Origin: Saprospiraceae bacterium
Lineage (GTDB): Bacteria > Bacteroidota > Bacteroidia > Chitinophagales > Saprospiraceae
Reading direction: 5' to 3'
NCBI GenBank assembly: GCA_029263015.1
Contig: JAJCYI010000079.1
Coordinates: 46,079-110,078, forward strand
DNA length: 64,000 bases
The first letter of the stretch is position 1. Each line of letters starts with the position of its first letter. A model generated the notes under the pieces. The model saw nothing but the letters and a program-made list of their open reading frames with translations, was not told the origin of the DNA and did not search any database. Position numbers and translations under genes: made by a program. Shown here piece by piece: positions 1 to 8,589 of this stretch.

Positions 1-1
1 C

Positions 2-742
2 AGTTTGGTCATCAATTCTGCTTTTGTGAAACTCATTTTAGGGAATTTGAAAAAAGCCGGATTTGATATGGAAAAACAGTTAGCCCCCGACAGGTTTATT
101 CCTCAGTGTGGCTACCTCGGCACAGCGCATGGGCTACTACGATTGGTAAATGCCATCGAAAACGTGCCTGGCAATTCGGTATTGGTTGATTACAACAACG
201 GCTCGAATGTTATCACAATCAAGGTGATAAAAAAAGCTGCCCCAAAAATGAGTGGCCTCAACCACAAAACCTCTATCGCTTGTTACCAGGATTATCTCAC
301 GCTTCGCAAGCAGGGTAAATTTGAAGGCAGGGGTTACGAGAGCATTGAGATATTCTCATCCGAGATGATACAGGAGCGGGAAAAGAATCAACTCCTCCGA
401 CTAAAGGGGTTTGAGTGCAAAGCCTGTGGCACCATTTATTACCTAAAGTCTGCGCGATGCAATAATTGCAAAGGCATCGAATTTAGGGAGAAACAGCTTT
501 CCAAAACAGGAACTGTGTATTCGCTGACGTGCGAACACTACTTTCCAAGTTCCTTTCCTCCAACCAATATGATTGTCATTGATCTGGATGGAGGTGGCCG
601 CATCACGGTGCAGCAAACGGATGACATGTACCAAAATGAAAACACGAAAATCAGTATTGGTGATAAGGTGAAGTTGGTGCTGCGAAAAATGATGGAGAAC
701 GATAAGAAGCCTAACTATTTCTGGAAATGTGTAAAACTATGA
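2..742 (+). CDS. HMG-CoA synthase-like C-terminus fused to DUF35 zinc-ribbon/OB-fold domain (5' partial)
   Basis: The frame is open to the left edge, so only the last 246 codons are visible. The first ~75 residues look like the C-terminal part of a thiolase-fold condensing enzyme of the archaeal HMG-CoA synthase type (a GYLGTAHG segment, then an LVDYNNGSN segment). The remainder is a DUF35 protein: a rubredoxin-like zinc ribbon with Cys139/Cys142 and Cys153/Cys156, followed by an OB-fold. DUF35 proteins usually act as acyl-CoA-binding partners of SCP2-type thiolases, as BbsA does for BbsB in anaerobic toluene degradation. The stop codon overlaps the ATG of exactly such a thiolase (ATGA at 739-742), so the two probably form a complex. 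That the condensing domain is HMG-CoA-synthase-like is inferred from a short segment; the DUF35 part is clearer. Confidence 0.75.
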   Translation, partial: SLVINSAFVKLILGNLKKAGFDMEKQLAPDRFIPQCGYLGTAHGLLRLVNAIENVPGNSVLVDYNNGSNVITIKVIKKAAPKMSGLNHKTSIACYQDYLTLRKQGKFEGRGYESIEIFSSEMIQEREKNQLLRLKGFECKACGTIYYLKSARCNNCKGIEFREKQLSKTGTVYSLTCEHYFPSSFPPTNMIVIDLDGGGRITVQQTDDMYQNENTKISIGDKVKLVLRKMMENDKKPNYFWKCVKL

Positions 743-1926
743 GTAAGAAAAGAGACATAGCGATTATCGGGATTGGAGTTACGAAGTTCGGAGAGCTTTT
801 CGACCAAAGTTACGACGACCTGGTTCGTGATGCAGCATTACAGGCAACGAAAGATGCAGGTATTGGGATGGATGAAATTCAAGCAGGATGGTTGTCAACT
901 GCATTTCCGGAGATAGGCGTGTTTAAAGGCAGGAGTGGGATGGACTTGGTTGAACCATTAAATCTATACGGGATTCCGGTTACCCGTGTATCCAATTTCT
1001 GTGCGTCGGGCGCTGATGCCATCAGGAATGCAGCCAATGCCCTGGCAGCAGGAGAATGTAACGTGGCAATGGCCCTTGGAGTGGAAAAATTGAGAGATCG
1101 TTCACCGCAGGACAGCATTGTCAAAATGATGGTGGAACTGTCGCACCCATATTTCCAGAAAGGGTTTACAGCAGCAGGTACATTTGCCATATATGCCAAA
1201 AGGATCATGCATGAATATGGACTGACAAAAGAAGACATTGCTAATGTTTCTGTAAAAAACCATTATCACGGGACATTAAATGAAAAGGCCCACCACAGGA
1301 AAACTTGCTCTTTGGAACAAGTGCTGGGTTCACCAATGGTTGCTGATCCACTCACGGTCATGGATAGCTGTCCGACAACAGATGGTGCTGCTTGTGTAAT
1401 CATGGTGCGTTCTGAAGATGTTGACATGGCAAAGCATAATCCAATCAATATTGATGGAATCGGGCTTTCGGTATCAACTGGCTGGGACTTGCCATTCTTT
1501 GACCCGAAGCATGATTTCCTTTCCTTTCAGGCAACAAAAGATGCTGCTGCCATGGCATACAAACAAGCAGGCATAGAGAAGCCAATAGATGAAATAGACC
1601 TGGTGGAGGTTCACGATTGTTTTTCTATTGTTGAATTATTGACCTATGAGGACCTGGGCCTTTGTAAACCGGGTGAAGCAAAAGATATGATCAGGGGCAA
1701 GGCGACCCAGTTAGGGGGCGAAATCCCAGTAAATGTGAGTGGTGGTCTGTTGTCATGCGGCCACCCAGTTGGTGCAACTGGTGTGCGGATGGTCGTGGAA
1801 GTGGTGAATCATTTAAGAGGAAGTGCAGGTGACCGACAAGTACTTGGAGCTAAAAAAGGAGTGACGCATAATATCGGTGGTCCTGGGGCAATTGCTTCCG
1901 TGATTGTTTTGAATAGTGAAAATTAA
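739..1926 (+). CDS. SCP2/non-specific lipid-transfer-type thiolase (acetyl-CoA acetyltransferase family)
   Basis: This 395-residue thiolase-fold enzyme either cleaves a 3-oxoacyl-CoA with CoA or condenses two CoA esters. The nucleophile is probably Cys88 in the SNFCASGADA motif. The second half has the HDCF motif (His292) and the CGHPVGATG loop (Cys340, His342), both typical of the SCP2-type branch rather than classical FadA or PhaA thiolases. The ATG at 739 is chosen over an in-frame ATG at 727 because it overlaps the upstream stop and begins with a sensible SKKRDIAIIG strand. Thiolases of this type need a DUF35 partner, which lies immediately upstream as the end of a fusion protein. Its position just before a B12 mutase suggests a CoA-ester chain-shortening or condensation step. 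The substrate is not determinable from sequence. Confidence 0.85.
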   Translation: MSKKRDIAIIGIGVTKFGELFDQSYDDLVRDAALQATKDAGIGMDEIQAGWLSTAFPEIGVFKGRSGMDLVEPLNLYGIPVTRVSNFCASGADAIRNAANALAAGECNVAMALGVEKLRDRSPQDSIVKMMVELSHPYFQKGFTAAGTFAIYAKRIMHEYGLTKEDIANVSVKNHYHGTLNEKAHHRKTCSLEQVLGSPMVADPLTVMDSCPTTDGAACVIMVRSEDVDMAKHNPINIDGIGLSVSTGWDLPFFDPKHDFLSFQATKDAAAMAYKQAGIEKPIDEIDLVEVHDCFSIVELLTYEDLGLCKPGEAKDMIRGKATQLGGEIPVNVSGGLLSCGHPVGATGVRMVVEVVNHLRGSAGDRQVLGAKKGVTHNIGGPGAIASVIVLNSEN

Positions 1927-1932
1927 TTGACT

Positions 1933-2316
1933 ATGAAAGTTTTACTTAGTAAACCAGGGTTGGATGGTCACGATGTCGGTGTTAAGGTGCTGGCACATGG
2001 CTTAATAAAAGCGGGATTTGAAGTGGTATATACTGGCCTGCGAAAATCTATCGAGACCATTGTCGATATGGCGATTGAAAATGAAGTAGATGCCATTGGT
2101 CTATCCATTTTATCCGGGACACATTTGGTGCTGGCCCAACAAATGAACGAAGAGATAAAAAAACGAAATCTGGTTATCCCATGGTTTGTAGGCGGGAATA
2201 TTCCAACGCTCGATGTTCCGAAACTGGAGGCAATTGGCGCCAATAAAGCATTTCCAACGGGCAGCAAAATTCAGGCTGTAATCGCATGTTTTAAAGAATT
2301 AAAAGTAAAGGCATGA
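1933..2316 (+). CDS. B12-binding subunit of a methylmalonyl-CoA mutase-type enzyme
   Basis: This 127-residue stand-alone cobalamin-binding domain carries the base-off/His-on signature DGHDVG with His13 as lower cobalt ligand. The other cobalamin-loop motifs, LSILSGTH and the GGNIP segment, also fit. Length equals the small subunit of split acyl-CoA mutases (archaeal MCM, isobutyryl-CoA mutase IcmB, HcmB). The start is the ATG at 1933, seven bases after the thiolase stop. The stop overlaps the ATG of the catalytic subunit (2313), so the two subunits are translationally coupled. No cobalamin riboswitch is visible within this polycistron. Confidence 0.93.
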   Translation: MKVLLSKPGLDGHDVGVKVLAHGLIKAGFEVVYTGLRKSIETIVDMAIENEVDAIGLSILSGTHLVLAQQMNEEIKKRNLVIPWFVGGNIPTLDVPKLEAIGANKAFPTGSKIQAVIACFKELKVKA

Positions 2317-3935
2317 ACGATGTAAAAACAAAAAAAACTGCCGAAGACCTAATGGTAAAAAGGGTCTTCCTTGAATCGGGGATCGAAGTTGATCCGATCT
2401 ATACTTCCGAAGATGTGGAGTATTTGGGCATTGATCGTGAAATGCCTGGGGAGTATCCGTTTACCAGGGGAATCCATCCTGCGATGTATCGAAAAAGGCC
2501 GTTTACAATTCGACAGTACGCAGGCTTTGCCTCCCCGGAAGAAACCAATGAAAGATTCCATTTCTTGATTAGGAATGGCCAGTCGGGCTTAAATGTAGCC
2601 TTTGACCTGCCAACACAATGTGGATTGGATTCTGACGATCCGAGAGCACTTGGGGAAGTTGGACGTGTGGGAATGGCAGTTGATACGCTGGATGATTTTG
2701 AAATCGCATTTAAAGGGATTGACCTGGACAAGATCACCGTGTCATTGACCATCAACGGTTCAGCAATTATCGCTATCGCCATGTACATTGCCATGGCTGA
2801 AAAAGCAGGTTATGATATTTCCAAGCTAAGGGGGACCGCACAAAATGACATCCTCAAAGAATTTATTGGAAGGGGCACCTGGATATTTCCGGTTGATAAA
2901 TCAGTGAAATTGGTGGTGGATACCATCGAATATTGTGCTAAACATCTACCAAAGTACAGCCCTGTAAGTGTTTGTGGGTACCACATCCGTGAAAGTGGTG
3001 CGAACCCCATTCAGGAGATGGCCTATGCCTTTTGCATTGCCAAAGCATATACGGACGGAGCTTTAAGTAGGGGGATCGATATAGATGACTTTGCTTCCCG
3101 GCTTTCGTACAACTTCGATATATACGGTAACTTGTTTGAGCAGATAGCAAAGTTTCGGGGTGGTCGCAGGTTATGGGCAAAGATCATTAAAGAAGAATAC
3201 GGCGCCCGGAACGATAAGTCCTGCTGGCTGAGAATGATAGCCGGCGGGGGTGGGGGAGGCCTAACCAAAGAACAGCCTGAAAACAACATCATTCGCAGTG
3301 CCTATTATGCTCTGATAAGTGCTTTGTCAGGCACCCAAACCATGGCTCTGTGCAGCTATGATGAAGCATATACCATTCCCACTGAAAAATCGGCTGAAAT
3401 ATCGCTTCGTACCATGCAGATCATGATTCATGAAATGGGCATTTGTGATACTGTTGATCCACTTGGCGGAAGCTACTATGTAGAAGCCTTGACCGATCGT
3501 TTCGAAGAGGAAATCAAAAAGGAAATGAAAACAGTGGATCGCTGGGGCGGAATTGTCAATGCAGTGGTAACTGGGAAAATCCAGGAGTCGGTTTCCAAAC
3601 AAGCATATGAGCGCGAAATGGGAATACAGACTGGGAAAGTCCCAAAGGTTGGTGTGAATATGTTTACACGGAAAGAAGATCCCAAACCAGTGGATTTTCA
3701 TCCCTACAACCAGGAAGCGGCAGGTAACCAGGTTGAAAAGCTAAAGAGAATCAAATCTACTCGAAACAATAATAAGGTACAGGAATATTTAGCAGCTATT
3801 AAAGAGGATGCAGAAGCAGATAGGAATCTAATGCCTCCTATAATAGCAGCGGTCAAGGAATATGCAACCGTTGGGGAAATTGTCCAGGTGATGAAGGATG
3901 TATATGGTGAATTTGAAGAACCCATATTCTTTTAA
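2313..3935 (+). CDS. Catalytic subunit of a methylmalonyl-CoA mutase-type carbon-skeleton mutase
   Basis: This 540-residue TIM-barrel subunit holds the CoA ester and adenosylcobalamin. Aligned by hand to Propionibacterium methylmalonyl-CoA mutase, Tyr69 (in TIRQYAGF), Arg187 (in FIGRGTW) and His224 (in CGYHIRESG) fall exactly at the spacing of Tyr89, Arg207 and His244. Isobutyryl-CoA and 2-hydroxyisobutyryl-CoA mutases replace the Tyr and Arg that bind the free carboxylate. The substrate is therefore expected to be a dicarboxylic acid mono-CoA thioester (methylmalonyl-, ethylmalonyl- or an aryl-substituted malonyl/succinyl-CoA). The B12 domain is on the separate upstream subunit. Placement within an aromatic operon, with no epimerase or MeaB chaperone in view, argues for a dedicated catabolic role rather than housekeeping propionate metabolism. 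That last step is inference. Confidence 0.93.
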   Translation: MNDVKTKKTAEDLMVKRVFLESGIEVDPIYTSEDVEYLGIDREMPGEYPFTRGIHPAMYRKRPFTIRQYAGFASPEETNERFHFLIRNGQSGLNVAFDLPTQCGLDSDDPRALGEVGRVGMAVDTLDDFEIAFKGIDLDKITVSLTINGSAIIAIAMYIAMAEKAGYDISKLRGTAQNDILKEFIGRGTWIFPVDKSVKLVVDTIEYCAKHLPKYSPVSVCGYHIRESGANPIQEMAYAFCIAKAYTDGALSRGIDIDDFASRLSYNFDIYGNLFEQIAKFRGGRRLWAKIIKEEYGARNDKSCWLRMIAGGGGGGLTKEQPENNIIRSAYYALISALSGTQTMALCSYDEAYTIPTEKSAEISLRTMQIMIHEMGICDTVDPLGGSYYVEALTDRFEEEIKKEMKTVDRWGGIVNAVVTGKIQESVSKQAYEREMGIQTGKVPKVGVNMFTRKEDPKPVDFHPYNQEAAGNQVEKLKRIKSTRNNNKVQEYLAAIKEDAEADRNLMPPIIAAVKEYATVGEIVQVMKDVYGEFEEPIFF

Positions 3936-3936
3936 T

Positions 3937-5130
3937 ATGCTGAAAAAAAGGACCATACTGAGTTTGGAGCAGGCATTGACATTGCCATATGCCACTGAGC
4001 GATTTGCTCAGTTAGGATGGCGCGTAATCCGTATTGAAACTGCTGGTAAACTAGGACAAAAAAGGCCTGGTGACCCCAATAGGTATATCGGAGAAAATAC
4101 CGGGATTGAAGACCTGCATGCCTACTTCTTAGCACCGAACCTGGGAAAAGAAGCAATTACGCTGAATCTTAAAGACCCCAATGATCAGATCCTGCTGAAA
4201 CGGATCATTAAAGAACTCAGGGTAGATGTATTTATGTGCAATACCCTCCCCAAAAGGTATCAGCAATTTGGTATTGAGTATGAAACATTAAAAGAAGCCA
4301 ATTCTGAATTAATATGGTGTGGGATTTCCGCCTTTGGCCCGGAATATCCAGATAGGGCAGGTTATGATCCTGCATTACAAGCCATGTTGGGCTACATGCA
4401 CTTAACGGGTGAACCAGATCGGGATCCAATGTTATGTGGTTTGCCATTGATCGATTTGAAAGCAGGTGACGAAGCATTTGCTCAAGTGCTGTTAGCCATG
4501 CTCGAATTGCAGCAAACGGGTAAAGGAAAAAGGATTGATATTTCAATGGCACAATGTGCTACTTCCTGGTTGATTACTGCATTGCCTCAGGTGCAGTTTG
4601 CCGAAGACGAGAGTAGGTTGTTTGCCAGGAGTGCCAATGAGCACAGAAGTTTTGTGCCATCTAACAGTTATCCAACTAAAGATGGATACGCATACTTGGC
4701 AATTGGTAGTGATGCACAATGGCAGAAGTTTACTGAAATTGAAGGGTTTGAACATTGCGCAAAACCCAATAGAACAACCAATAAAGGAAGAAAGGAGGAC
4801 AAGGAGAATATTTATGCCGATATTCAGAGAGGTCTTGAAAATTATACCACCACCGAATTTATTGAAGTCTGCCTAATGAATAACCTGGCGGTTGCCCCGG
4901 TGAATGATGTCAAACAAGTTGGCGAACTTGATTTTATTGAAAAATTAATGGTGAAAACTATATTGCCCGGTGGACGTGAAGTAAAATTGTTCCCAGTCCC
5001 GATGGATACTGATTATTTAAAAGAAAACAATAATGTAATGAGTCTGCCGCCCAGATTGGGTGAGCATAACGAGAAAATATTTAGCGAAGCTGGAATTCAA
5101 TTTACTAAACCGTCAGAAATGATCATCTGA
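3937..5130 (+). CDS. Family III CoA-transferase (CaiB/BaiF type)
   Basis: This 397-residue family III CoA-transferase moves CoA between acyl thioesters and free carboxylates without ATP. The N-terminal Rossmann half shows ATERFAQLGWRVIRIE. The usual catalytic Asp lies at about residue 173 in the LPLIDLKAGDEAF segment, followed by ELQQTGKGKRIDISM, a conserved family region. The start is the ATG two bases after the mutase stop; the frame is open further upstream but that stretch overlaps the mutase. In aromatic pathways such enzymes activate substrates with succinyl-CoA (for example BbsEF for benzylsuccinate). Here it could activate an aryl-succinate or aryl-acetate. Family assignment is firm, the substrate is unknown. 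Confidence 0.9.
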   Translation: MLKKRTILSLEQALTLPYATERFAQLGWRVIRIETAGKLGQKRPGDPNRYIGENTGIEDLHAYFLAPNLGKEAITLNLKDPNDQILLKRIIKELRVDVFMCNTLPKRYQQFGIEYETLKEANSELIWCGISAFGPEYPDRAGYDPALQAMLGYMHLTGEPDRDPMLCGLPLIDLKAGDEAFAQVLLAMLELQQTGKGKRIDISMAQCATSWLITALPQVQFAEDESRLFARSANEHRSFVPSNSYPTKDGYAYLAIGSDAQWQKFTEIEGFEHCAKPNRTTNKGRKEDKENIYADIQRGLENYTTTEFIEVCLMNNLAVAPVNDVKQVGELDFIEKLMVKTILPGGREVKLFPVPMDTDYLKENNNVMSLPPRLGEHNEKIFSEAGIQFTKPSEMII

Positions 5131-5165
5131 GACTGAAATAATGCGTGTTATCGGCGTTCCAAAAA

Positions 5166-8100
5166 ATGAAGAAAGTAATAGATATATTAACTTCCTATTC
5201 AACACCTCACAAGGTAAGTGCTATTGGTAATGAAGCCATTGCCAGAGGTGCTATTGAGGCTGGGGTCAATGGCGTATTTTCTTATCCGGGAACACCATCA
5301 ACGGAGATTTCTGAAGTTTTTAACCTGATCAGCATTTTTAGGAATTCTAATAGTTCGCTTGGCAATCATGCCGATCTTATCAAAAACGATCTTTATTTCG
5401 AATATAGCATCAACGAAAAAGTAGCACTCGAAAAAGCAATTGCTTTTTCCATTGGAAATAAAAGTGTGCTATGTGTCATGAAGAATGTCGGAATGAATAT
5501 AGCTTCCGACCCATTGATGTCTATTACTTACCAAACGATTATCGCACCTCTTGTGATTGTGGTTTGTGATGATCCTGGATGTCATTCAAGTTCAAACGAA
5601 CAAGACTCAAGGTATTGGGGAAATATGGCCTCAGTACCGGTGTTCAATCCTGCAACCCCAAAAGATGCCTATGAAATGACCAAACAGGCATTTCGGTTAT
5701 CGGAAGAATTGCGGCTACCTGTCATTGTAAGAACCACAACACGTGTATCTCATACTCGAGGCATGTTGGAATACAATGAGATTTCAACCACATCAAGAGA
5801 GTCCCTTTTTGAAAGGTTGCCCGAACACATCAACATTCCTGCAAGGACAGCTGTTGCCCACCAAAAATTACTTGACAAGCTTAATAGCGACATCGTCGAT
5901 CCTTATTTCAAGCTTTTCAATACCATTTATTTTGCAGGCGAAAATAAAGACCTTGCGATAATAAGTAGCGGTGTGACTACTTCGTATATATTGGAAATTG
6001 TTCAGCGAAACAACTTGACAAACAGGTTAGAATTGTTCGATTTGGGTCTGATCTTTCCATTCCCTAAAAAGGGAGTTTCTGAATTTCTGCAAAAAGAATT
6101 CAAGCAAGTATTAATTATTGAAGAACTTGATCCGATTATTGAAAATGCCGTTCGAAATATTGCTCAAAAAAATCAATTGTACTGTGAAATCCTAGGTAAA
6201 GATTACGCTGGGTTAGGTTCCTGTGGGGAGTTCACTTTAAGTCAAATAGACCAGGCGCTGGCGCATTTTTTTAAAGTTTCAACTGTCGGAGAAGGAGAAT
6301 TGGATCATGTGAATCAATATGAAAACGGATTACCACCCCGACCTCCCGCTCTTTGTTCGGGCTGTCCGCATAGGGCAACTTATTACGCCTTAAAGCTCGT
6401 CGTTCCCAGATACAATCCTACGGATACAGGAAAGATGAAAGGAGAGGAAGTCATCCTTTGCGGTGATATAGGTTGTTCCGGTTTAGGAGCATTACCTCCC
6501 CTGAAAATGGTTGACACCATCAATCATATGGGGATGAGTATTTCAATGGCCCAAGGGTTGTCAGAAGCATTAAAAGAAAAAAACACCAAAGTGATAGCAA
6601 TGTTGGGTGACGGCACTTTCTTCCACTCCGGCATTTTATCCCTTTTAAATGCAGTTTACACTAAGAGCAATCTAATGGTGATTATTTTTGATAACCGGAC
6701 CATAGGCATGACCGGGCATCAGGATCATCCGGGGGCAAATAACAGGACCAAATACCATGAAATTGACATTCCGCCTTTATTAAGAGGAATGGGTATCGAA
6801 TATGTTGAAACATTGATGCCGTTTGACACAAAAGATTCTTTTAAGAAATTGGAAGAAGCCATGTCGCATGAAGGGGTTTCTGTCTTGGTGTCAAAAGCAC
6901 CTTGTGTGTTTTTGCCAGGCTACAAGGAATTCACAAAACAGGACTCACGAATTGTTATAGACCCATCAAAGTGTAACACTTGCCACAATCATGCAGACCT
7001 GGATATTAATTGTTCCAGGAATTCAAGTGCATCAACCGGTATGATCAGGGCAATTGCAAAAATAAAAGCCCAAAAACCAGTAAATGCAAGTGATCAATCC
7101 TGCCCAGCCAATATTTGTAATCATGGTTTTTTCAATTCCATTTTAGAAAAAGATTATGAAACCGCTCTGGAAATGGTTCGGGATAAAATGTTATTTGCCC
7201 GGACATGTGGAGACCTCTGTCACCGACCCTGTGAATTATTCTCCAATCATGGGGCGGAATCAACTGTTCCCATTAAACAGCTTAAAAAGTTTGTATCAGG
7301 TATTGATGAAAACTTTAAAGATTTTTCTTCCACGTTCCAAAGAATAGTCAATACACCTAAAATAAATAAAAATGTAGCCATTATTGGTGCGGGCCCAGCA
7401 GGATTGAGCGCCGCGTATGATTTAATCAGAGATGGATACCAAGTTACCGTTTTTGAAAAAGAAGCTGAGGCTGGAGGGTTGATCAAGCATGTAATCCCTG
7501 ATTTCAGAATGGATAAATCCGGATTTGATTTTGAGGTGAGTCAATTAGAAAAAATGGGGGTGCATTTCCATTTTAATTCCGTACTGGGAAGAGGCATTCA
7601 ACTGGAAGATATTTGCCAACAATACGATGGAGTAATCGTGGCCATAGGATTGGGGAAATCAAATCTACTGGATATTATCAGCTCAGTTTCAGACTCTAAA
7701 AAGTTTGATGCAATTTCTTTTCTAAAAGAATATAATCAGAAATCTCTCAAAGTAAAGCCTGACGCCAGTATTTTAGTCGTAGGAGGTGGAAACAGTGCAA
7801 TTGATGCAGCTCGCTCAGCCAAACGTTTTCACCCATCTGTCAATGTAGTTTTATCTTGTATTGAAGAAAAAGAACTAATGCCTGCATTTAAGGAAGAAAT
7901 TGGACATGCAATTGAAGAAGGGGTGACCATATTCCCAAATAGCTATGTGGCAGCATGTTCGGAATCAGATAAATTAAATATTGCTCTTCATCAATTTGAT
8001 GCAAAAAATCATTTGCAGGATTTGATATGTGATTATATCGTTATCGCAATTGGGCAGCAAGGCAATATTGAAGAATATTCAATTATTGGCGAAGATAAAT

Positions 8101-8588
8101 TGGGGAATGGAAATAAAATAAAAGCAAATAATAAAACGGGATTTACAAATTACAAAAATGTATTTGTTGCCGGTGACATCTGTGATGAAAACCACATGAG
8201 TTTAATTGGTGCTATTGCCTCTGGAAAAAGAGCAGTAATTGGCATTAAAAAACTACTTGAGAACTATGAACATGATTACGAGGGGATCAATTCTTTGCTG
8301 AATTTAAATAATAAACAAAAGGAAGGAAACTCATCACATCCACTTGATTTGAATGGGGATATTTCTTCCATCATCAGTCAATTCAATCTTTTCCAATCTT
8401 GTGAAAAATGCAATCATTGTATTGACAACTTGGGTTGTCCTGCCATGATCAAGATCAATGGTAAAATAAATATAGATTACCCAAAATGCACCAAATGTGG
8501 ACTGTGTATCGATGTTTGTCCAAATGATGCCATTAGCTGGGTCAAGGAAAGCGAAGTGGTCATTGAAAATCAGATTTTAACTACATAA
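5166..8588 (+). CDS. Indolepyruvate ferredoxin oxidoreductase alpha subunit with inserted GltD-like FAD/NAD(P) oxidoreductase module
   Basis: This 1140-residue protein oxidatively decarboxylates arylpyruvates to aryl-acetyl-CoA using TPP. Residues ~10-590 are IorA-like: SYPGTPSTE near 38, CSGCPHRATYY near 396, GDIGCSG near 432, and the TPP/Mg loop from GDGTFF (~480) through DNRTIGMTG. Residues ~600-1060 are a GltD/NfnL-type unit: an N-terminal Cys-rich segment (CPANIC near 645, CGDLCHRPCE near 680), FAD motif GAGPAGLSAA (~740), NAD(P) motif VGGGNSAIDAA (~873) and VAGDICDE (~1001). Residues ~1075-1125 return to the normal IorA C-terminal 2[4Fe-4S] ferredoxin domain (CEKCNHC, CTKCGLCIDVCP). The oxidoreductase is thus inserted inside IorA, which is about 600 residues elsewhere. 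It probably lets electrons go to NAD(P)+. The start is ambiguous: ATG 5166 is preferred over GTG 5145. Confidence 0.9.
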   Translation: MKKVIDILTSYSTPHKVSAIGNEAIARGAIEAGVNGVFSYPGTPSTEISEVFNLISIFRNSNSSLGNHADLIKNDLYFEYSINEKVALEKAIAFSIGNKSVLCVMKNVGMNIASDPLMSITYQTIIAPLVIVVCDDPGCHSSSNEQDSRYWGNMASVPVFNPATPKDAYEMTKQAFRLSEELRLPVIVRTTTRVSHTRGMLEYNEISTTSRESLFERLPEHINIPARTAVAHQKLLDKLNSDIVDPYFKLFNTIYFAGENKDLAIISSGVTTSYILEIVQRNNLTNRLELFDLGLIFPFPKKGVSEFLQKEFKQVLIIEELDPIIENAVRNIAQKNQLYCEILGKDYAGLGSCGEFTLSQIDQALAHFFKVSTVGEGELDHVNQYENGLPPRPPALCSGCPHRATYYALKLVVPRYNPTDTGKMKGEEVILCGDIGCSGLGALPPLKMVDTINHMGMSISMAQGLSEALKEKNTKVIAMLGDGTFFHSGILSLLNAVYTKSNLMVIIFDNRTIGMTGHQDHPGANNRTKYHEIDIPPLLRGMGIEYVETLMPFDTKDSFKKLEEAMSHEGVSVLVSKAPCVFLPGYKEFTKQDSRIVIDPSKCNTCHNHADLDINCSRNSSASTGMIRAIAKIKAQKPVNASDQSCPANICNHGFFNSILEKDYETALEMVRDKMLFARTCGDLCHRPCELFSNHGAESTVPIKQLKKFVSGIDENFKDFSSTFQRIVNTPKINKNVAIIGAGPAGLSAAYDLIRDGYQVTVFEKEAEAGGLIKHVIPDFRMDKSGFDFEVSQLEKMGVHFHFNSVLGRGIQLEDICQQYDGVIVAIGLGKSNLLDIISSVSDSKKFDAISFLKEYNQKSLKVKPDASILVVGGGNSAIDAARSAKRFHPSVNVVLSCIEEKELMPAFKEEIGHAIEEGVTIFPNSYVAACSESDKLNIALHQFDAKNHLQDLICDYIVIAIGQQGNIEEYSIIGEDKLGNGNKIKANNKTGFTNYKNVFVAGDICDENHMSLIGAIASGKRAVIGIKKLLENYEHDYEGINSLLNLNNKQKEGNSSHPLDLNGDISSIISQFNLFQSCEKCNHCIDNLGCPAMIKINGKINIDYPKCTKCGLCIDVCPNDAISWVKESEVVIENQILTT

Positions 8589-8589
8589 C

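Noticed and set aside
2313..3935. Isobutyryl-CoA or 2-hydroxyisobutyryl-CoA mutase
   Set aside because: The Tyr and Arg that bind the carboxylate of methylmalonyl-CoA are retained; those mutases have other residues there.
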